The notes beneath the pieces were generated by a model. That model was not told the DNA's origin, ran no database searches, and saw only the letters and a list, made by a program, of their open reading frames with translations. Below, piece after piece: positions 50,142 to 59,721 of a stretch of DNA of 64,000 nucleotides. Every line of letters begins with the position of its first letter. Positions within the stretch are counted from its first letter, which is position 1. The stretch is from DATKRB01 sp963794215 (GTDB lineage Bacteria > Actinomycetota > Acidimicrobiia > Acidimicrobiales > RAAP-2): contig CAWCCQ010000007.1 of NCBI GenBank assembly GCA_963794215.1, positions 124,001 through 188,000 of the forward strand. Reading direction: 5' to 3'. The translations under genes were made by a program, and so were the position numbers.

Positions 50142-51587
50142 ATGCCTGTGCCCAATGCCTCGTCGTCCATCTCCCTGCGTGTCGAGATCGACCATCACCC
50201 CGGGGCCCTCGGTCGCCTCACCTCGGCCATCGGCGCGGCGGAGGGAAACATCCTCGGCGTTGACATGGTGGGGGTGGCCAACGGGCGCATGGTCCGCGAC
50301 GTCACCGTCCTCGCTGCAGATGGCGACCACGCCGAGCGCATCGTGCGCGCGGTGGCCGCCGTCCCCGGTGTGCGCGTGCTCGAGGCGCTGGACCGAACCT
50401 TCCAGATGCACCAGCGAGGGAAGATCGAGGTTGTCTCCAAGTTCCCCCTGCGCACGAGGGACGACCTCTCCATGGCCTACACCCCGGGCGTCGCCAGAGT
50501 CTGTCGGGCGATCGAAGCCGCGCCGGACGAAGTCTTTCGCTACACCCTGAAGGCCAACACGGTAGCCGTGGTGACCGACGGGTCGGCCGTGTTGGGCCTC
50601 GGGAACATCGGCCCGGCCGCCGCGATCCCCGTCATGGAGGGGAAGGCCATGCTCTTCAAGGAGTTCGCCGGGGTCGACGCATTCCCGATCTGCTTGGATG
50701 TCGCCTCGACCGACGACCTGATCGAGGCCGTCGTGCAGTTGGCGCCGGTCTTCGGGGGGATCAATCTCGAGGACATCGCCGCCCCGGCCTGCTTCGAGGT
50801 GGAAGAGCGCCTCAAGGAGCGTCTCGACATCCCGGTCTTTCACGACGATCAGCACGGGACTGCGGTCGTGGTGCTCGCCGCCCTGCGCAACGCGTCTCGG
50901 GTGGTGGGCAAGCCGATGGCCGCGTTGCGCGTCGTGGTTGCCGGCATGGGGGCCGCCGGCGTGGCGGTCACCAAGATCCTCTTGGAGGCGGGCGTCGGCG
51001 ACATCATCGGCACGGACCGGCAGGGCGCGATCCACCGGGGACGGGCGGACCTGGTGCCGAGCAAGCGTTGGATCGCCGAGCACACCAACCTCGAGGGCGT
51101 GACCGGGTCGCTCAGCGACGTGCTGGCCGGGGCCGACGTGTTCGTCGGAGTGAGCGGACCCGGGCTGGTCACCCGCGACGACGTGGCCGCCATGGCCGAC
51201 AACCCGATCGTCTTCGCCCTGGCCAATCCGGACCCCGAGATCCTGCCAGAGGAGGCCGAGGGGATCGTGGCCGTCATGGCCACCGGACGGAGTGACTTCG
51301 CCAACCAGATCAACAACGTGCTGTGCTTTCCTGGGATTTTTCGCGGCGCTCTGGACGTCGGGGCCACCACGATCACCGAAGCGATGAAGCTGGCCGCGGC
51401 GACGGCGATTGCGGACTCGGTCCCCTCCGACGAGCTCTCCGCCACCTACGTCGTCCCTTCGGTCCTAGATCGCGGCGTCGGGCCGCGAGTGGCCGCGCTG
51501 GTGGCCGAAGCCGCCCGGGCTCAGGGTGTCGCGAGATCCGCTGCCACCCTCGCTGACTCGCTCGCCCACCTGCGCTGGGAGGCCTGA
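50142..51587 (+). CDS. NAD(P)-malic enzyme with N-terminal ACT domain
   Basis: The 481-residue protein has an ACT domain at residues 1-80 (LRVEIDHHPGALGRLTSAIG) fused to a malic enzyme. The catalytic region shows MAYTPGVARVCRAIEAAP, the Tyr and Lys in FRYTLKANTVAVVTDGSAVL, then GLGNIGPAAAIPVMEGKAML, FEVEERLKERLDIPVFHDD (metal site) and VVAGMGAAGVAVTKILLEAG (dinucleotide fold). It decarboxylates malate to pyruvate. The ACT domain probably gives allosteric control by an amino acid or metabolite, a fusion seen in several actinobacterial and Gram-positive malic enzymes. Whether NAD or NADP is used cannot be read reliably. With fumC it links the TCA cycle to pyruvate. Confidence 0.95.
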   Translation: MPVPNASSSISLRVEIDHHPGALGRLTSAIGAAEGNILGVDMVGVANGRMVRDVTVLAADGDHAERIVRAVAAVPGVRVLEALDRTFQMHQRGKIEVVSKFPLRTRDDLSMAYTPGVARVCRAIEAAPDEVFRYTLKANTVAVVTDGSAVLGLGNIGPAAAIPVMEGKAMLFKEFAGVDAFPICLDVASTDDLIEAVVQLAPVFGGINLEDIAAPACFEVEERLKERLDIPVFHDDQHGTAVVVLAALRNASRVVGKPMAALRVVVAGMGAAGVAVTKILLEAGVGDIIGTDRQGAIHRGRADLVPSKRWIAEHTNLEGVTGSLSDVLAGADVFVGVSGPGLVTRDDVAAMADNPIVFALANPDPEILPEEAEGIVAVMATGRSDFANQINNVLCFPGIFRGALDVGATTITEAMKLAAATAIADSVPSDELSATYVVPSVLDRGVGPRVAALVAEAARAQGVARSAATLADSLAHLRWEA

Positions 51588-51796
51588 GCCCTCGAGCGCC
51601 CGCCAAGGTCCAGGCCGGGCCACCTCGGCGACTGGGTGATCGGTCGCCCGGCCGTAGGGGGCAGCTACGATCGGCCCAGAGCCAGCACGTCGGCCCACCG
51701 ACGGGCCTCGGGCAGGGTGCACGAGGCTGACGACGCGCTCGATCCAGGGCCCTCGGGCCGATCGGTGCGAGGGCGCGGCCCGAACATGGAGGCGCC

Positions 51797-53914
51797 ATGC
51801 CCACAGATGAACCCGGTGGGTCCGAGCAAGGCCACGCGACAGGACACTTGCCCTCGCTTGGTGCCAAGCTCGTGGCGCTCCGGCCGAGTGGCCCTACGAC
51901 GAGCTCGACCGAGACCGCAGGCTCCGCCGCCACAGCGGGAACCGGCCCTCGGGCCGACCACACGCTCGAGGCGATCTTCCCGCCGATCGCGGACTACGCG
52001 TTCCTCTCCGACTGCGAGAACACCTGCCTGGTCGCCCCGACTGGCGCTATCGAGTGGCTCTGCTTGCCGCGTCCGCACGATCCGAGCGTGTTCGGCACGC
52101 TGCTGGACCGTTCGGCGGGCTCGTTTCGACTTGCTCCGGCAGACACGGCGGTGCCGGCCAACCGCCGGTACGTGCCCGGGTCGATGGTGTTGGCCACCAC
52201 CTGGCAGACGAGGACCGGCTGGCTCGCGGTGCGGGACTTCCTGGCGGTTGGCGCGTGGCACCGCACGAGTGACCGGTCCTCGCTGCATCGGCGCACACCG
52301 GGCGACTTCGACGCGACCCATGTGCTCATCCGATCGGCCGCCTGCCTGCACGGTGCGGTCGACGTGCAGCTGGACTGTGAGCCGTCGTTCGACTGGGGTC
52401 GCGTCGACGCGCAGTGGTCCTATGCCGGTCCGGGCTATGACCGGGTCGTCACCACGAACCCGGGCCAGATCGAGTTGACCTTGGTGGGCGACCTTCGGTT
52501 CGGCATCGAAGGCCGCGCGGTGCGAGCTCGCCACCGGCTCACCGAGGGCCAATCGTGCTTCGTGGCGCTCAGCTGGTCACCGCGCGATCCGCCGACCAAC
52601 GCCGCCGAGGTCCGTGCTGCGCTCGAGGAGACCAACCGCTTTTGGCGCGGGTGGGTAGACGGGGGCCGGTTCCCCGATCACCCCTGGCGCGAGCAGCTCC
52701 AACGCAGTGCGGTGACGCTCAAAGGGCTCACGTACTCCTCGACCGGTGCCCTCCTTGCCGCGCCCACCACGTCGTTGCCCGAGCATCCTGGTGGCCACCG
52801 AAACTGGGACTACCGGTTCACCTGGGTGCGTGACGCGGCCTTCACGCTTTGGGCGCTGCACGCGCTCGGCTTCGACGCCGAGGCAGATGACTTCTTGGCA
52901 TTTTTGGCGGACGTCCTCGGTGCCCCGAACGTCGCGCACGGCGTGCCGAGCGGGGGTGACCTCCAGGTGCTCTACGCGGTCGACGGGTCCGACCCCCCAC
53001 CTGAGGTCGAGCTCGACCACTTGAGCGGCTACGGCGGGAGCCGGCCGGTTCGCGCCGGCAACGCCGCGGTGAGTCAGGCACAGTCCGATATCTTCGGCGC
53101 CATCGTCGATTGCGTGTACCAGCACACCCGGTCGAGGGACTCGTTGAGCGAGCGGGCGTGGGCGCTGGTGGTCGACGCGGTGGAGTCCGCGCTCCAACGC
53201 TGGAAAGAACCCGACCACAGCATCTGGGAGATTCGGTCCGAACCTCGCCATTTCACCTACTCCAAGGTCATGTGCTGGGTAGCCGCCGATCGAGGCGCCC
53301 GCTTGGCCGCGTTGCGCGGCGAGTCCGGGCGCGCCGAGCGGTGGTGGAAGGCGTCGCAGCAGATTCACGCGGACATCTGCCGACGGGGGGTGGACCACCT
53401 CGGACGCTTCACCCAGTCGTACGGTTCAACCGAGCTCGACGCCTCCCTCCTGGTGTTGCCACTGATGCGCTTCCTGCCGCCCGATGACGTGCGCATCCGG
53501 ACCACCGTGCTCGCCATCGCCGAGGAGCTCGGATCAGACGGCTTGGTCTACCGGTACCGGACAGACAAGGTCGACGATGGTCTGGGCGAGCCCGAGGGGA
53601 GCTTTACGGTGTGCTCGTTCTGGCTCGTCTCTGCGCTCGTGGAGATCGGGGAGGTGAGCCGGGCGCGCAAGCTCTGCGAACGCCTGCTCGGCCTCGCCAG
53701 CGGACTGGGCCTCTACGGCGAGGAGATCGACCCGGCGACGGGGCGACAGCTGGGCAACTTTCCCCAGGCGCTCACCCACCTGGCGCTCGTCAACGCCGTT
53801 CTGCACGTGATCGAGGCCGAGCGCCGGGTCGTCGAGCCCGTGGCCGGGGCGGCCTCCCCGAGCTGGTGGGCTGCTGCCGGCCGCGACGACGCGGCAGGCA
53901 CCACGGGGATCTAA
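51797..53914 (+). CDS. Glycoside hydrolase family 15 (glucoamylase/trehalase-like)
   Basis: The 705-residue protein has a basic/acidic N-terminal stretch of about 55 residues, then a beta-sandwich domain (DYAFLSDCENTCLVAPTGAI) and an (alpha/alpha)6 barrel. The barrel begins at GHRNWDYRFTWVRDAAFTLW near residue 333. The general acid Glu lies in DHSIWEIRSEPRHFTYSKVM and the base Glu in LYGEEIDPATGRQLGNFPQA, which are the family's two conserved catalytic segments. Bacterial GH15 enzymes hydrolyse alpha-glucans or, in mycobacteria, trehalose. No signal peptide is seen, so it is cytoplasmic and may act on trehalose or glycogen-derived sugars. The Nudix gene follows after 17 bases. Confidence 0.92.
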   Translation: MPTDEPGGSEQGHATGHLPSLGAKLVALRPSGPTTSSTETAGSAATAGTGPRADHTLEAIFPPIADYAFLSDCENTCLVAPTGAIEWLCLPRPHDPSVFGTLLDRSAGSFRLAPADTAVPANRRYVPGSMVLATTWQTRTGWLAVRDFLAVGAWHRTSDRSSLHRRTPGDFDATHVLIRSAACLHGAVDVQLDCEPSFDWGRVDAQWSYAGPGYDRVVTTNPGQIELTLVGDLRFGIEGRAVRARHRLTEGQSCFVALSWSPRDPPTNAAEVRAALEETNRFWRGWVDGGRFPDHPWREQLQRSAVTLKGLTYSSTGALLAAPTTSLPEHPGGHRNWDYRFTWVRDAAFTLWALHALGFDAEADDFLAFLADVLGAPNVAHGVPSGGDLQVLYAVDGSDPPPEVELDHLSGYGGSRPVRAGNAAVSQAQSDIFGAIVDCVYQHTRSRDSLSERAWALVVDAVESALQRWKEPDHSIWEIRSEPRHFTYSKVMCWVAADRGARLAALRGESGRAERWWKASQQIHADICRRGVDHLGRFTQSYGSTELDASLLVLPLMRFLPPDDVRIRTTVLAIAEELGSDGLVYRYRTDKVDDGLGEPEGSFTVCSFWLVSALVEIGEVSRARKLCERLLGLASGLGLYGEEIDPATGRQLGNFPQALTHLALVNAVLHVIEAERRVVEPVAGAASPSWWAAAGRDDAAGTTGI

Positions 53915-53931
53915 GCGTCGGGCGACGTCAC

Positions 53932-54420
53932 GTGCCGTTGCGCAGTGCCGGACTCCTCGCCTACCGAGGCGCTCCGGCAGAGAATCTCGAGCTCCTCCTC
54001 GTCCACCCCGGGGGACCGTATTGGGCAGCCAAGGATGACCACGCCTGGTCCATCCCCAAGGGCGAGTACCAAGATGCAGAGGATCCCCGCCAGGCGGCCG
54101 AGCGTGAGTTCGCCGAGGAGCTCGGTGTCGTCGCCCCTCGTGGACCACGCATCGAGCTCGGGGAGATCCGCCAGGCGGGTGGCAAGCGCGTGCGTGCCTG
54201 GGCGCTGCACGCACCCGAGCTGTCGGTGGAGCGCATGGTCTCCAACGAGTTCGAGATCGAGTGGCCGCCGAGGTCGGGCCGACGACGGTCGTTCCCCGAG
54301 ATCGACCGGGTCGAGTGGTTCGCGCTCGCCATCGCCCGCGTCAAGCTCGTGATCGGCCAGGTGGAGCTCGTCGACCGCTTGCTCGACGCGCTGGGCTTGG
54401 AAGGTCACGCCGACGCGTGA
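53932..54420 (+). CDS. Nudix hydrolase
   Basis: The 162-residue protein carries a perfect Nudix box, GEYQDAEDPRQAAEREF then AEELG (Gx5Ex7REUxEExGU), preceded by LLAYRGAPAENLELLLVHPG and KDDHAWSIPKGEY. These bind metal and hydrolyse a nucleoside diphosphate linked to another group. The basic insert PPRSGRRRSFPEIDRVEWFA is typical of small actinobacterial Nudix proteins. The GTG start gives normal length and follows the GH15 gene closely, so they are probably co-transcribed. The substrate (for example 8-oxo-dGTP or an alarmone) is not known. Confidence 0.93.
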   Translation: MPLRSAGLLAYRGAPAENLELLLVHPGGPYWAAKDDHAWSIPKGEYQDAEDPRQAAEREFAEELGVVAPRGPRIELGEIRQAGGKRVRAWALHAPELSVERMVSNEFEIEWPPRSGRRRSFPEIDRVEWFALAIARVKLVIGQVELVDRLLDALGLEGHADA

Positions 54421-54549
54421 CCCGACGACGGGTGAGCAAGCGGCACCGTCGCTCCAGGTGTGGCGAAGGTAGAGTCGCCACCGAGCCGAAAAGGGGGTTT
54501 TCCAGATGACCACCGACGCGAGTGTTCACCCTGGTGCCGAGGTGTCGCG

Positions 54550-56934
54550 ATGACGACGGCACTGGACGGGTTGCGGGTGGTCGACTTCACCTGGGGCTTG
54601 GCCGGGGCCATCACCACGATGGTGCTCGCCGACAACGGGGCCGAGGTCATCAAGGTCGAGCCTCCGCAGGGCGATCCTCAGCGTCCGATGCCGGGTTTCG
54701 CCCAGTGGCATCGTGGCAAGCAGAGCCTAGTTGCCGACCTGAAGGATGCCACTGGCGCGGCGCGGGTCCGCCAGCTGGCCCTTCAGAGCGACGTGGTGGT
54801 GCAGAACTGGCGCCCGAACGTGGCCGAGCGTCTCGGTCTGGGCTATGAGCAGCTGGCCGGGGAGCACCCGGGGCTGGTGTACTGCGCCATTACCGGCTTC
54901 GGACCCAAGGGGCCCCTCGCGCACCTGCGAGGCTACGACGCGGTCGTGGGCGCCAAGGCCGGCCTCTTGGCGTACCAGGATCGCCCCCGCTACTCGGCCA
55001 TCGCCGGAGGGAGCTTCAGCGCCGCCCAAGGGGCGCTGCAGGGCATCATGGCCGCCCTCTACGTCGCCCACCGCACCGGCGTAGGCCAGAAGGTCGAGAC
55101 AAGCCTGGTACAGGGGTTGAGCGGCTATGACCTCTACAACTGGCTCGGGCCCCAGCTCAGGGGTGATCTGGCCCAGGCCCCACGTACCGGCAGCACGTTC
55201 CTCTCCTTCATGGGGATCGTCGGGTTCACGGCCGACGGCGGGTGGCTGCAATTCGCCAACTTCCGGCCACACCTCGCGGCCGCGTTCTTGGAGGCGATCG
55301 ATCTGACCGAGTGGCACCGCGAGGCCCTCGAGCGCCACGAGTCGCCAGAGGTCATCAACGAACAGATTCTGCGCACCGTGCATTCGAAGACCCTCGCTGA
55401 GTGGATGGAGATCTTCATGGCCTCCGACGACATCGGGGTCGAGCCCTACCGCACCGCCAAAGAGGCGATGGACCACCCCCAGATGCTGCACAACGGCCAC
55501 GTGCTCGAGATGGTCGATCCGGCGCTCGGCAAGACCCGCCAGCTGGGTCCGCTCGTCAGCTTGACCAAGACTCCCGCGGCACCGCGCCCGGGCGCACCCG
55601 CCCTGGGTGAGCACACCCAGACGGCGGGCTTCTCACCCCGTCCGATCCAACCCGCCGACGCTGGGCGGAGAACGGGCGTCGAGCCGCTGCCCGCCGCCCC
55701 CCTCACCGGGGTGACGGTGCTCGAGCTGGCCTGGTTCTACGCCGCCCCTTTCGGAACGGCGCTTCTGGCCGATCTCGGCGCCCGCGTGATCAAGGTCGAG
55801 GGACCCGACGGCGACCCGCATCGCTACCAGAACCCGTTACGCGAGTTCTCTGGCGTCAAGGCGCTCCAGGGCAAAGAGAGCATCGTCGTCGACTACCGGA
55901 CGCCAGAGGGCACCGAGATCCTCCACAAGCTCGTCGAGCGCTCCGACATCGTCATGCGCAATTACCGTCAGCAGAACAGCGTGGCGACCGGGGACGACTA
56001 CGAAAGCCTGGCGCCGTTCAATCCCGACCAGGTCTATCTCTACGCCGCGGCCTACGGGGCCGACGGGCCCTACACCACCCGCCCGGCCTTCGCACCGACC
56101 ATGGGGGTAGCGGCCGGTCATCGGGCCTACCAGCTCGGTTGGCCCGAGGCCCTCGGGCGCGCCGCGCCGATCAGCTTCGAGGAGGGACGCGCTGCCCTCG
56201 CTGCGCAGCGGGCCAACAGCGGAGGACCGACGGCCAACGCCGACGCGGCGGCGGCGATGGTGGTGGGTACTGCCCAGATGCTCGGGCTCCTGGCTCGCCA
56301 GCGGACCGGCATCGGCCAGTACCTCCAGACCACCATGCTGTGCTCCAACGCGTACGTCGTGTCCGACGACTTCTTCGACTTCGATGCCAAGGGAACGGCG
56401 CCCACCCACGACGAGAACGGCGTCAACGCGCTCTACCGCCTCTACCCGGCGAGTGAGGGCTGGGTCTTCTTGGCCGCGCCGTTGCCACAGGACTGGGACG
56501 CGCTGGCCGGCGCCCTCGGTCTTCCCGACGACGAGCGCTTCGCCGGCCCCGAGCAACGGCTGGCCCATGACGCACCCCTGGCCGAGGTGATCGGCTCGGT
56601 CCTGGCCACTCGGAGCGCCGCCGATTGGGAGGCCACGCTGGCGGCCCAGGACGTCACGTGCGTGGAGGTGAGCACGGGGTCGTTCTCAGAATTCATCATG
56701 TCGAGTCCGGCCGTGCTCGAGAACGGCTTCACCGCCCCGGTGGTCCACCCGCTGTTCGGCGCCCACCGCCGCCACGGGCCGGTAGCCACGCTCTCGGTCA
56801 CCCCCGGCGCCCCGGGCCCGGGCTGCCTGGTCGGCGAGCACACCCGGGCCATCTTGGCCGAGCTCGGTTACGACGAGTCGCAGGTCGCCGACCTCGAGGC
56901 GAGGGGCATCGTGCACAGCCTCGAGCTGGATTGA
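54550..56934 (+). CDS. Tandem (fused) CaiB/BaiF class III CoA-transferase
   Basis: About 794 residues made of two complete class III CoA-transferase folds. The first begins LDGLRVVDFTWGLAGAITTM and VEPPQGDPQRPMPGFAQWHR and contains RTGVGQKVETSLVQGLSGYD; the second begins LTGVTVLELAWFYAAPFGTA with IKVEGPDGDPHRYQN and has RTGIGQYLQTTMLCSNAYVV. In single-domain members a catalytic Asp follows the GQ motif (GxGQxVDVS); here the first copy has Glu and the second Gln, so the catalytic residue needs checking in both. Family enzymes move CoA between carboxylic acids. The fusion resembles an obligate dimer made into one chain. The ATG is chosen over a longer upstream start. Confidence 0.88.
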   Translation: MTTALDGLRVVDFTWGLAGAITTMVLADNGAEVIKVEPPQGDPQRPMPGFAQWHRGKQSLVADLKDATGAARVRQLALQSDVVVQNWRPNVAERLGLGYEQLAGEHPGLVYCAITGFGPKGPLAHLRGYDAVVGAKAGLLAYQDRPRYSAIAGGSFSAAQGALQGIMAALYVAHRTGVGQKVETSLVQGLSGYDLYNWLGPQLRGDLAQAPRTGSTFLSFMGIVGFTADGGWLQFANFRPHLAAAFLEAIDLTEWHREALERHESPEVINEQILRTVHSKTLAEWMEIFMASDDIGVEPYRTAKEAMDHPQMLHNGHVLEMVDPALGKTRQLGPLVSLTKTPAAPRPGAPALGEHTQTAGFSPRPIQPADAGRRTGVEPLPAAPLTGVTVLELAWFYAAPFGTALLADLGARVIKVEGPDGDPHRYQNPLREFSGVKALQGKESIVVDYRTPEGTEILHKLVERSDIVMRNYRQQNSVATGDDYESLAPFNPDQVYLYAAAYGADGPYTTRPAFAPTMGVAAGHRAYQLGWPEALGRAAPISFEEGRAALAAQRANSGGPTANADAAAAMVVGTAQMLGLLARQRTGIGQYLQTTMLCSNAYVVSDDFFDFDAKGTAPTHDENGVNALYRLYPASEGWVFLAAPLPQDWDALAGALGLPDDERFAGPEQRLAHDAPLAEVIGSVLATRSAADWEATLAAQDVTCVEVSTGSFSEFIMSSPAVLENGFTAPVVHPLFGAHRRHGPVATLSVTPGAPGPGCLVGEHTRAILAELGYDESQVADLEARGIVHSLELD

Positions 56935-57009
56935 GCTCCACGCCCAACGGTCTCGCTCAGATTGCCCACGTGCGCGCTGGTCGGCTGGCCACTCGTGATG
57001 GCCGCGCGT

Positions 57010-58423
57010 TCAGCGCGCCGGGTCGAGCGCGATGGGGGAGCCGAGCGGCGCTCGCTGTGCGGCCGTCGGCTCGCTGCAACAGAACCACGGTTCGTTGATC
57101 CGGGCTCGACTGCCGACGGGTCCGCGTGAGACGCAACCCGCCGCCGCCGGCACGCGTCGAAGCGCCGCACCCGCCCGGCTGAGGGCGTCGATCTCGGCGA
57201 AGGTCACCTCGCCGGGCTGCGCGACGCGCTGTTCGACGAGTGCGGCGACGGCCAGCTGCAGCTGGTCCATCTCGGGATCGGGATGGACCCAGTCCCACCC
57301 GAGCCGGGCCGGGTCGTAGGCGCCGAGGTACGGCGCCAGTGCCGGTTGCGCGAGCAGCAGACGAGCCCTCGGGCAACGAGCAGGCGCACCGTGTACTGCA
57401 CCGGGTCGACATTGGGCACGAGATCGTGGCCACGACGAAGTCGAGCAGGTCGACCAGATCGCTGGATCGTCGTCCACGGGGTGAACGGCAGCCACGACGG
57501 GCGAACCTCGATGCCATGCGCGCCGAAGGAGCGCGACGGCGCTGGAGGCGTCGGCCACGGTGTGGCCCTTGTCGAGGGTGGCGAGCGCGTGTCGGTCGAC
57601 CGACTCGAAGGCGGACACGACGAACACGCAGCCGGCGTCGGCCAGGTCGCCGAGACGGTCTCGCGTGGCGCAGGATGTGCTCCACCTTGGTGGTGCAGTC
57701 GAAGGTCAGGTGAGGATGGCGTTCGTGGATTGCGGCCACGACCCGGAGCGGGCGTGGAGCGGGGCGTTGAGGAAGTCGGGATCGGCGAAACGACACGTGC
57801 CGGGCGCCGGCGGCGACCAACTGGTCGACATCGGCCAGCACGGCGGCCTCGTCGACGGTCCGCACCCGGCCGTCGTAGATGACCGGCACCGGGCAGTGCC
57901 GGCAGCGGTGCGAGCAGCCCCGGCTGGCCTCGACCGAACCGACCAGCCGCTCCTCCCCGTTCGACGGCCAACCGCGCGTACCGGTCGAGCGGCGGCAGCA
58001 GATGGCGGGCGGGCACCGGCGGCGCGGCGACCGGTCAGCTGGACCGTCGGACCCGGATCGTGGCCGCCCGCCCAGGCCACCAGGCCGGGTCTCGTACTCG
58101 CCGGCGATCACGGCGTCGAGCGGTCGACCTGACGGTGAGGTCCCGCCCGGCCGGCGCGTACAGGCCGTAGAAGCACAGTGGCAGCTCGGGTCGCCGGGCC
58201 CGGATCGTCTCGGCGACCTGCAGCGCCAGGCGCATGGCGGTGTGCATCGGCACCGAGCAGCGCCACCCGATCGGCCCAGTCGAAGGTCCGGCGGGTCGAG
58301 CGGATCGAGGGCGAGATCGACACAGCGGACGTCGTGCCCGGCGGCCAGCAGCGCGGCGGCCGGCATGGCCAGGTGCAGCGGCTGATGACCCAGCTCGTAG
58401 GTCGAGATCAGCAGGACCCGCAC
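57010..58423 (-). pseudogene. CUAEP/CCAEP-tail-type radical SAM protein with B12-like N-terminal domain, many frameshifts
   Basis: Fragments in all three minus-strand frames form one protein in order: MRVLLISTYELGHQPLHLAM (B12-binding-like start) and LAAGHDVRCVDLALDPLDPP; then VPMHTAMRLALQVAETIRAR and LCFYGLYAPAG; the radical SAM core SVEASRGCSHRCRHCPVPVI, a CxxxCxxC 4Fe-4S motif; VRTVDEAAVLADVDQLVAAG, FVVSAFESVDRHALATLDKG; and the C terminus RINEPWFCCSEPTAAQRAPL. The last segment matches the tail that names the CUAEP/CCAEP radical SAM family, with Cys-Cys-Ser-Glu-Pro here (Sec in some relatives). At least six shifts are needed. Its start lies 33 bases after the ATP-grasp stop. The role of the family is not established. 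The abundance of shifts points to consensus errors. Confidence 0.65.
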
Positions 58424-58456
58424 TGGCGCGAGCCTACCGGTGGGCCGGGGCAGCGT

Positions 58457-59675
58457 TCAGCGAAGGTGTACACTCGATACATGCCTCGGCTGACGGAGAG
58501 CGTCGACGACATGCTGCGGGGTGTCACCCCGGGCAAAGATGAAGCCCAGGTAACGATCGCCCTCGGGGAGCGGGACCACCGGCCGTCCCGGCGGACGATG
58601 CTGATCTCGAGACCCACGACGCCGTCGACGGCGAGGGCTGCAGCCTTGGTGCCGCTTACCTCTTCGATGACCCCGCCGGCCGGATCGGCAGCATCATGAC
58701 CCCCGAGGCATGTCCTCTCGCGGTCGAGGCCGTCGAGCCCAGACCCAGCGCGTGCGCGGAGGATGACCTCTTCGAGGCTGATGCCTGCCCCGAACCGCAG
58801 AGATCGGGCGCACAGGCCGCCGATGGAGCGAGCGGCGAGCTCGAGAGCATCGACGGTGCCGGCGCGGCTCGACGCGTACCTCGGCGTGCACGGGACCCTC
58901 TCGCGAGTCCCAAAGCCGACGCCGCTCGGGCCGCCGGCTCGATGGCGGCCGGACGGACAAGGCTGGCTGCTGAGACGGCGTGACGTAGATGGTCTCCTCG
59001 AAGAACGGGACCGTCCAGGGGATCGGGCTTGTCGAACACGGCCAGGACCTCGAGCGCGGCCATCGTCGCAAGCAGACCCTCCACGGCGACTTCGGCCCCG
59101 GTCGACGAAGCGCTCGACCAGCAAGGGGCTCTGGGCAGTGCCCGAGGATGGCCCGGATCCGTACGGCGGCCGCTCGGCCTGGTCGTCGTCATCGACTCGG
59201 ATGACCCCCTGGCTGGCCGAACGCGAGACGGGCTTGACCACGCAGGGGTACCCGATCTCCCGGGCCGCGGCGGCGATCACCTCGCCGGGGGGCGACGACA
59301 CGGAAGTCGGGCTGGGCGACCGCCGCGGCGGCGACTCGACGGCGCATGACGGCCTTGTCCCTGGTGGCGGCCACCGCGTCGGGCGGATTGTGCGGCAGCC
59401 CGAGCCGCTCGGCCGCCAGGCGGCGACCACCGCACCCCGGTCGTCGACGGCGACCACGGCATCGAGCGGGGCCCGCTGGTGGAGGTCGACGACGGCTTGC
59501 ACGGCGGCGGCCGTGTTGTCGAATGGGACGACAAGGGCCCGGTCGCCCATGGAACGAGCCAACGCCTGTCGGCGTTCGGACCCGACGACGACGTCGACAC
59601 CGAGGCGCCGGCCGCCGCCATGAAGTCCGGGGCCCGGTACGTCCCGGTCGGCAGCAGCAAGAGGATGCGGGACAC
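58457..59675 (-). pseudogene. ATP-grasp enzyme (carbamoyl-phosphate-synthase/biotin-carboxylase-like), frameshifted
   Basis: Pieces in three frames, starting from a GTG, make one ATP-grasp protein of about 400 residues: SRILLLLPTGTYRAPDFMAA, ALVVPFDNTAAAVQAVVDLH, RLGLPHNPPDAVAATRDKAV, IGYPCVVKPVSRSASQGVIR (the ATP-binding lysine segment), LLVERFVDRG, GISLEEVILRARAG, GGVIEEVSGTKAAALAVDG and the end PEGDRYLGFIFARGDTPQ, then HVVDALRQ. The closing motif is typical of biotin-carboxylase-like ATP-grasp ligases that couple ATP to carboxylate activation. Several single-base shifts interrupt it. It is upstream of the radical SAM gene in one operon, so the two could act on the same substrate. Confidence 0.6.
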
Positions 59676-59721
59676 GGGCCTATGATGTCTAATGACCGGC
59701 CAGTGCAGAGGCGTAGGCACA

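Noticed and set aside
49053..51083. 676-residue minus-strand frame joining the second aldo/keto reductase and the region opposite malic enzyme
   Set aside because: The first 340 residues are histidine/aspartate-rich antisense of malic enzyme. Only the part starting MEHVRLGRTG is a real protein.
57010..57110. Selenocysteine (UGA) in the radical SAM tail
   Set aside because: The tail codons are TGT TGC (Cys-Cys), so no TGA is present at the position where relatives use Sec. No SECIS-like hairpin was sought further.
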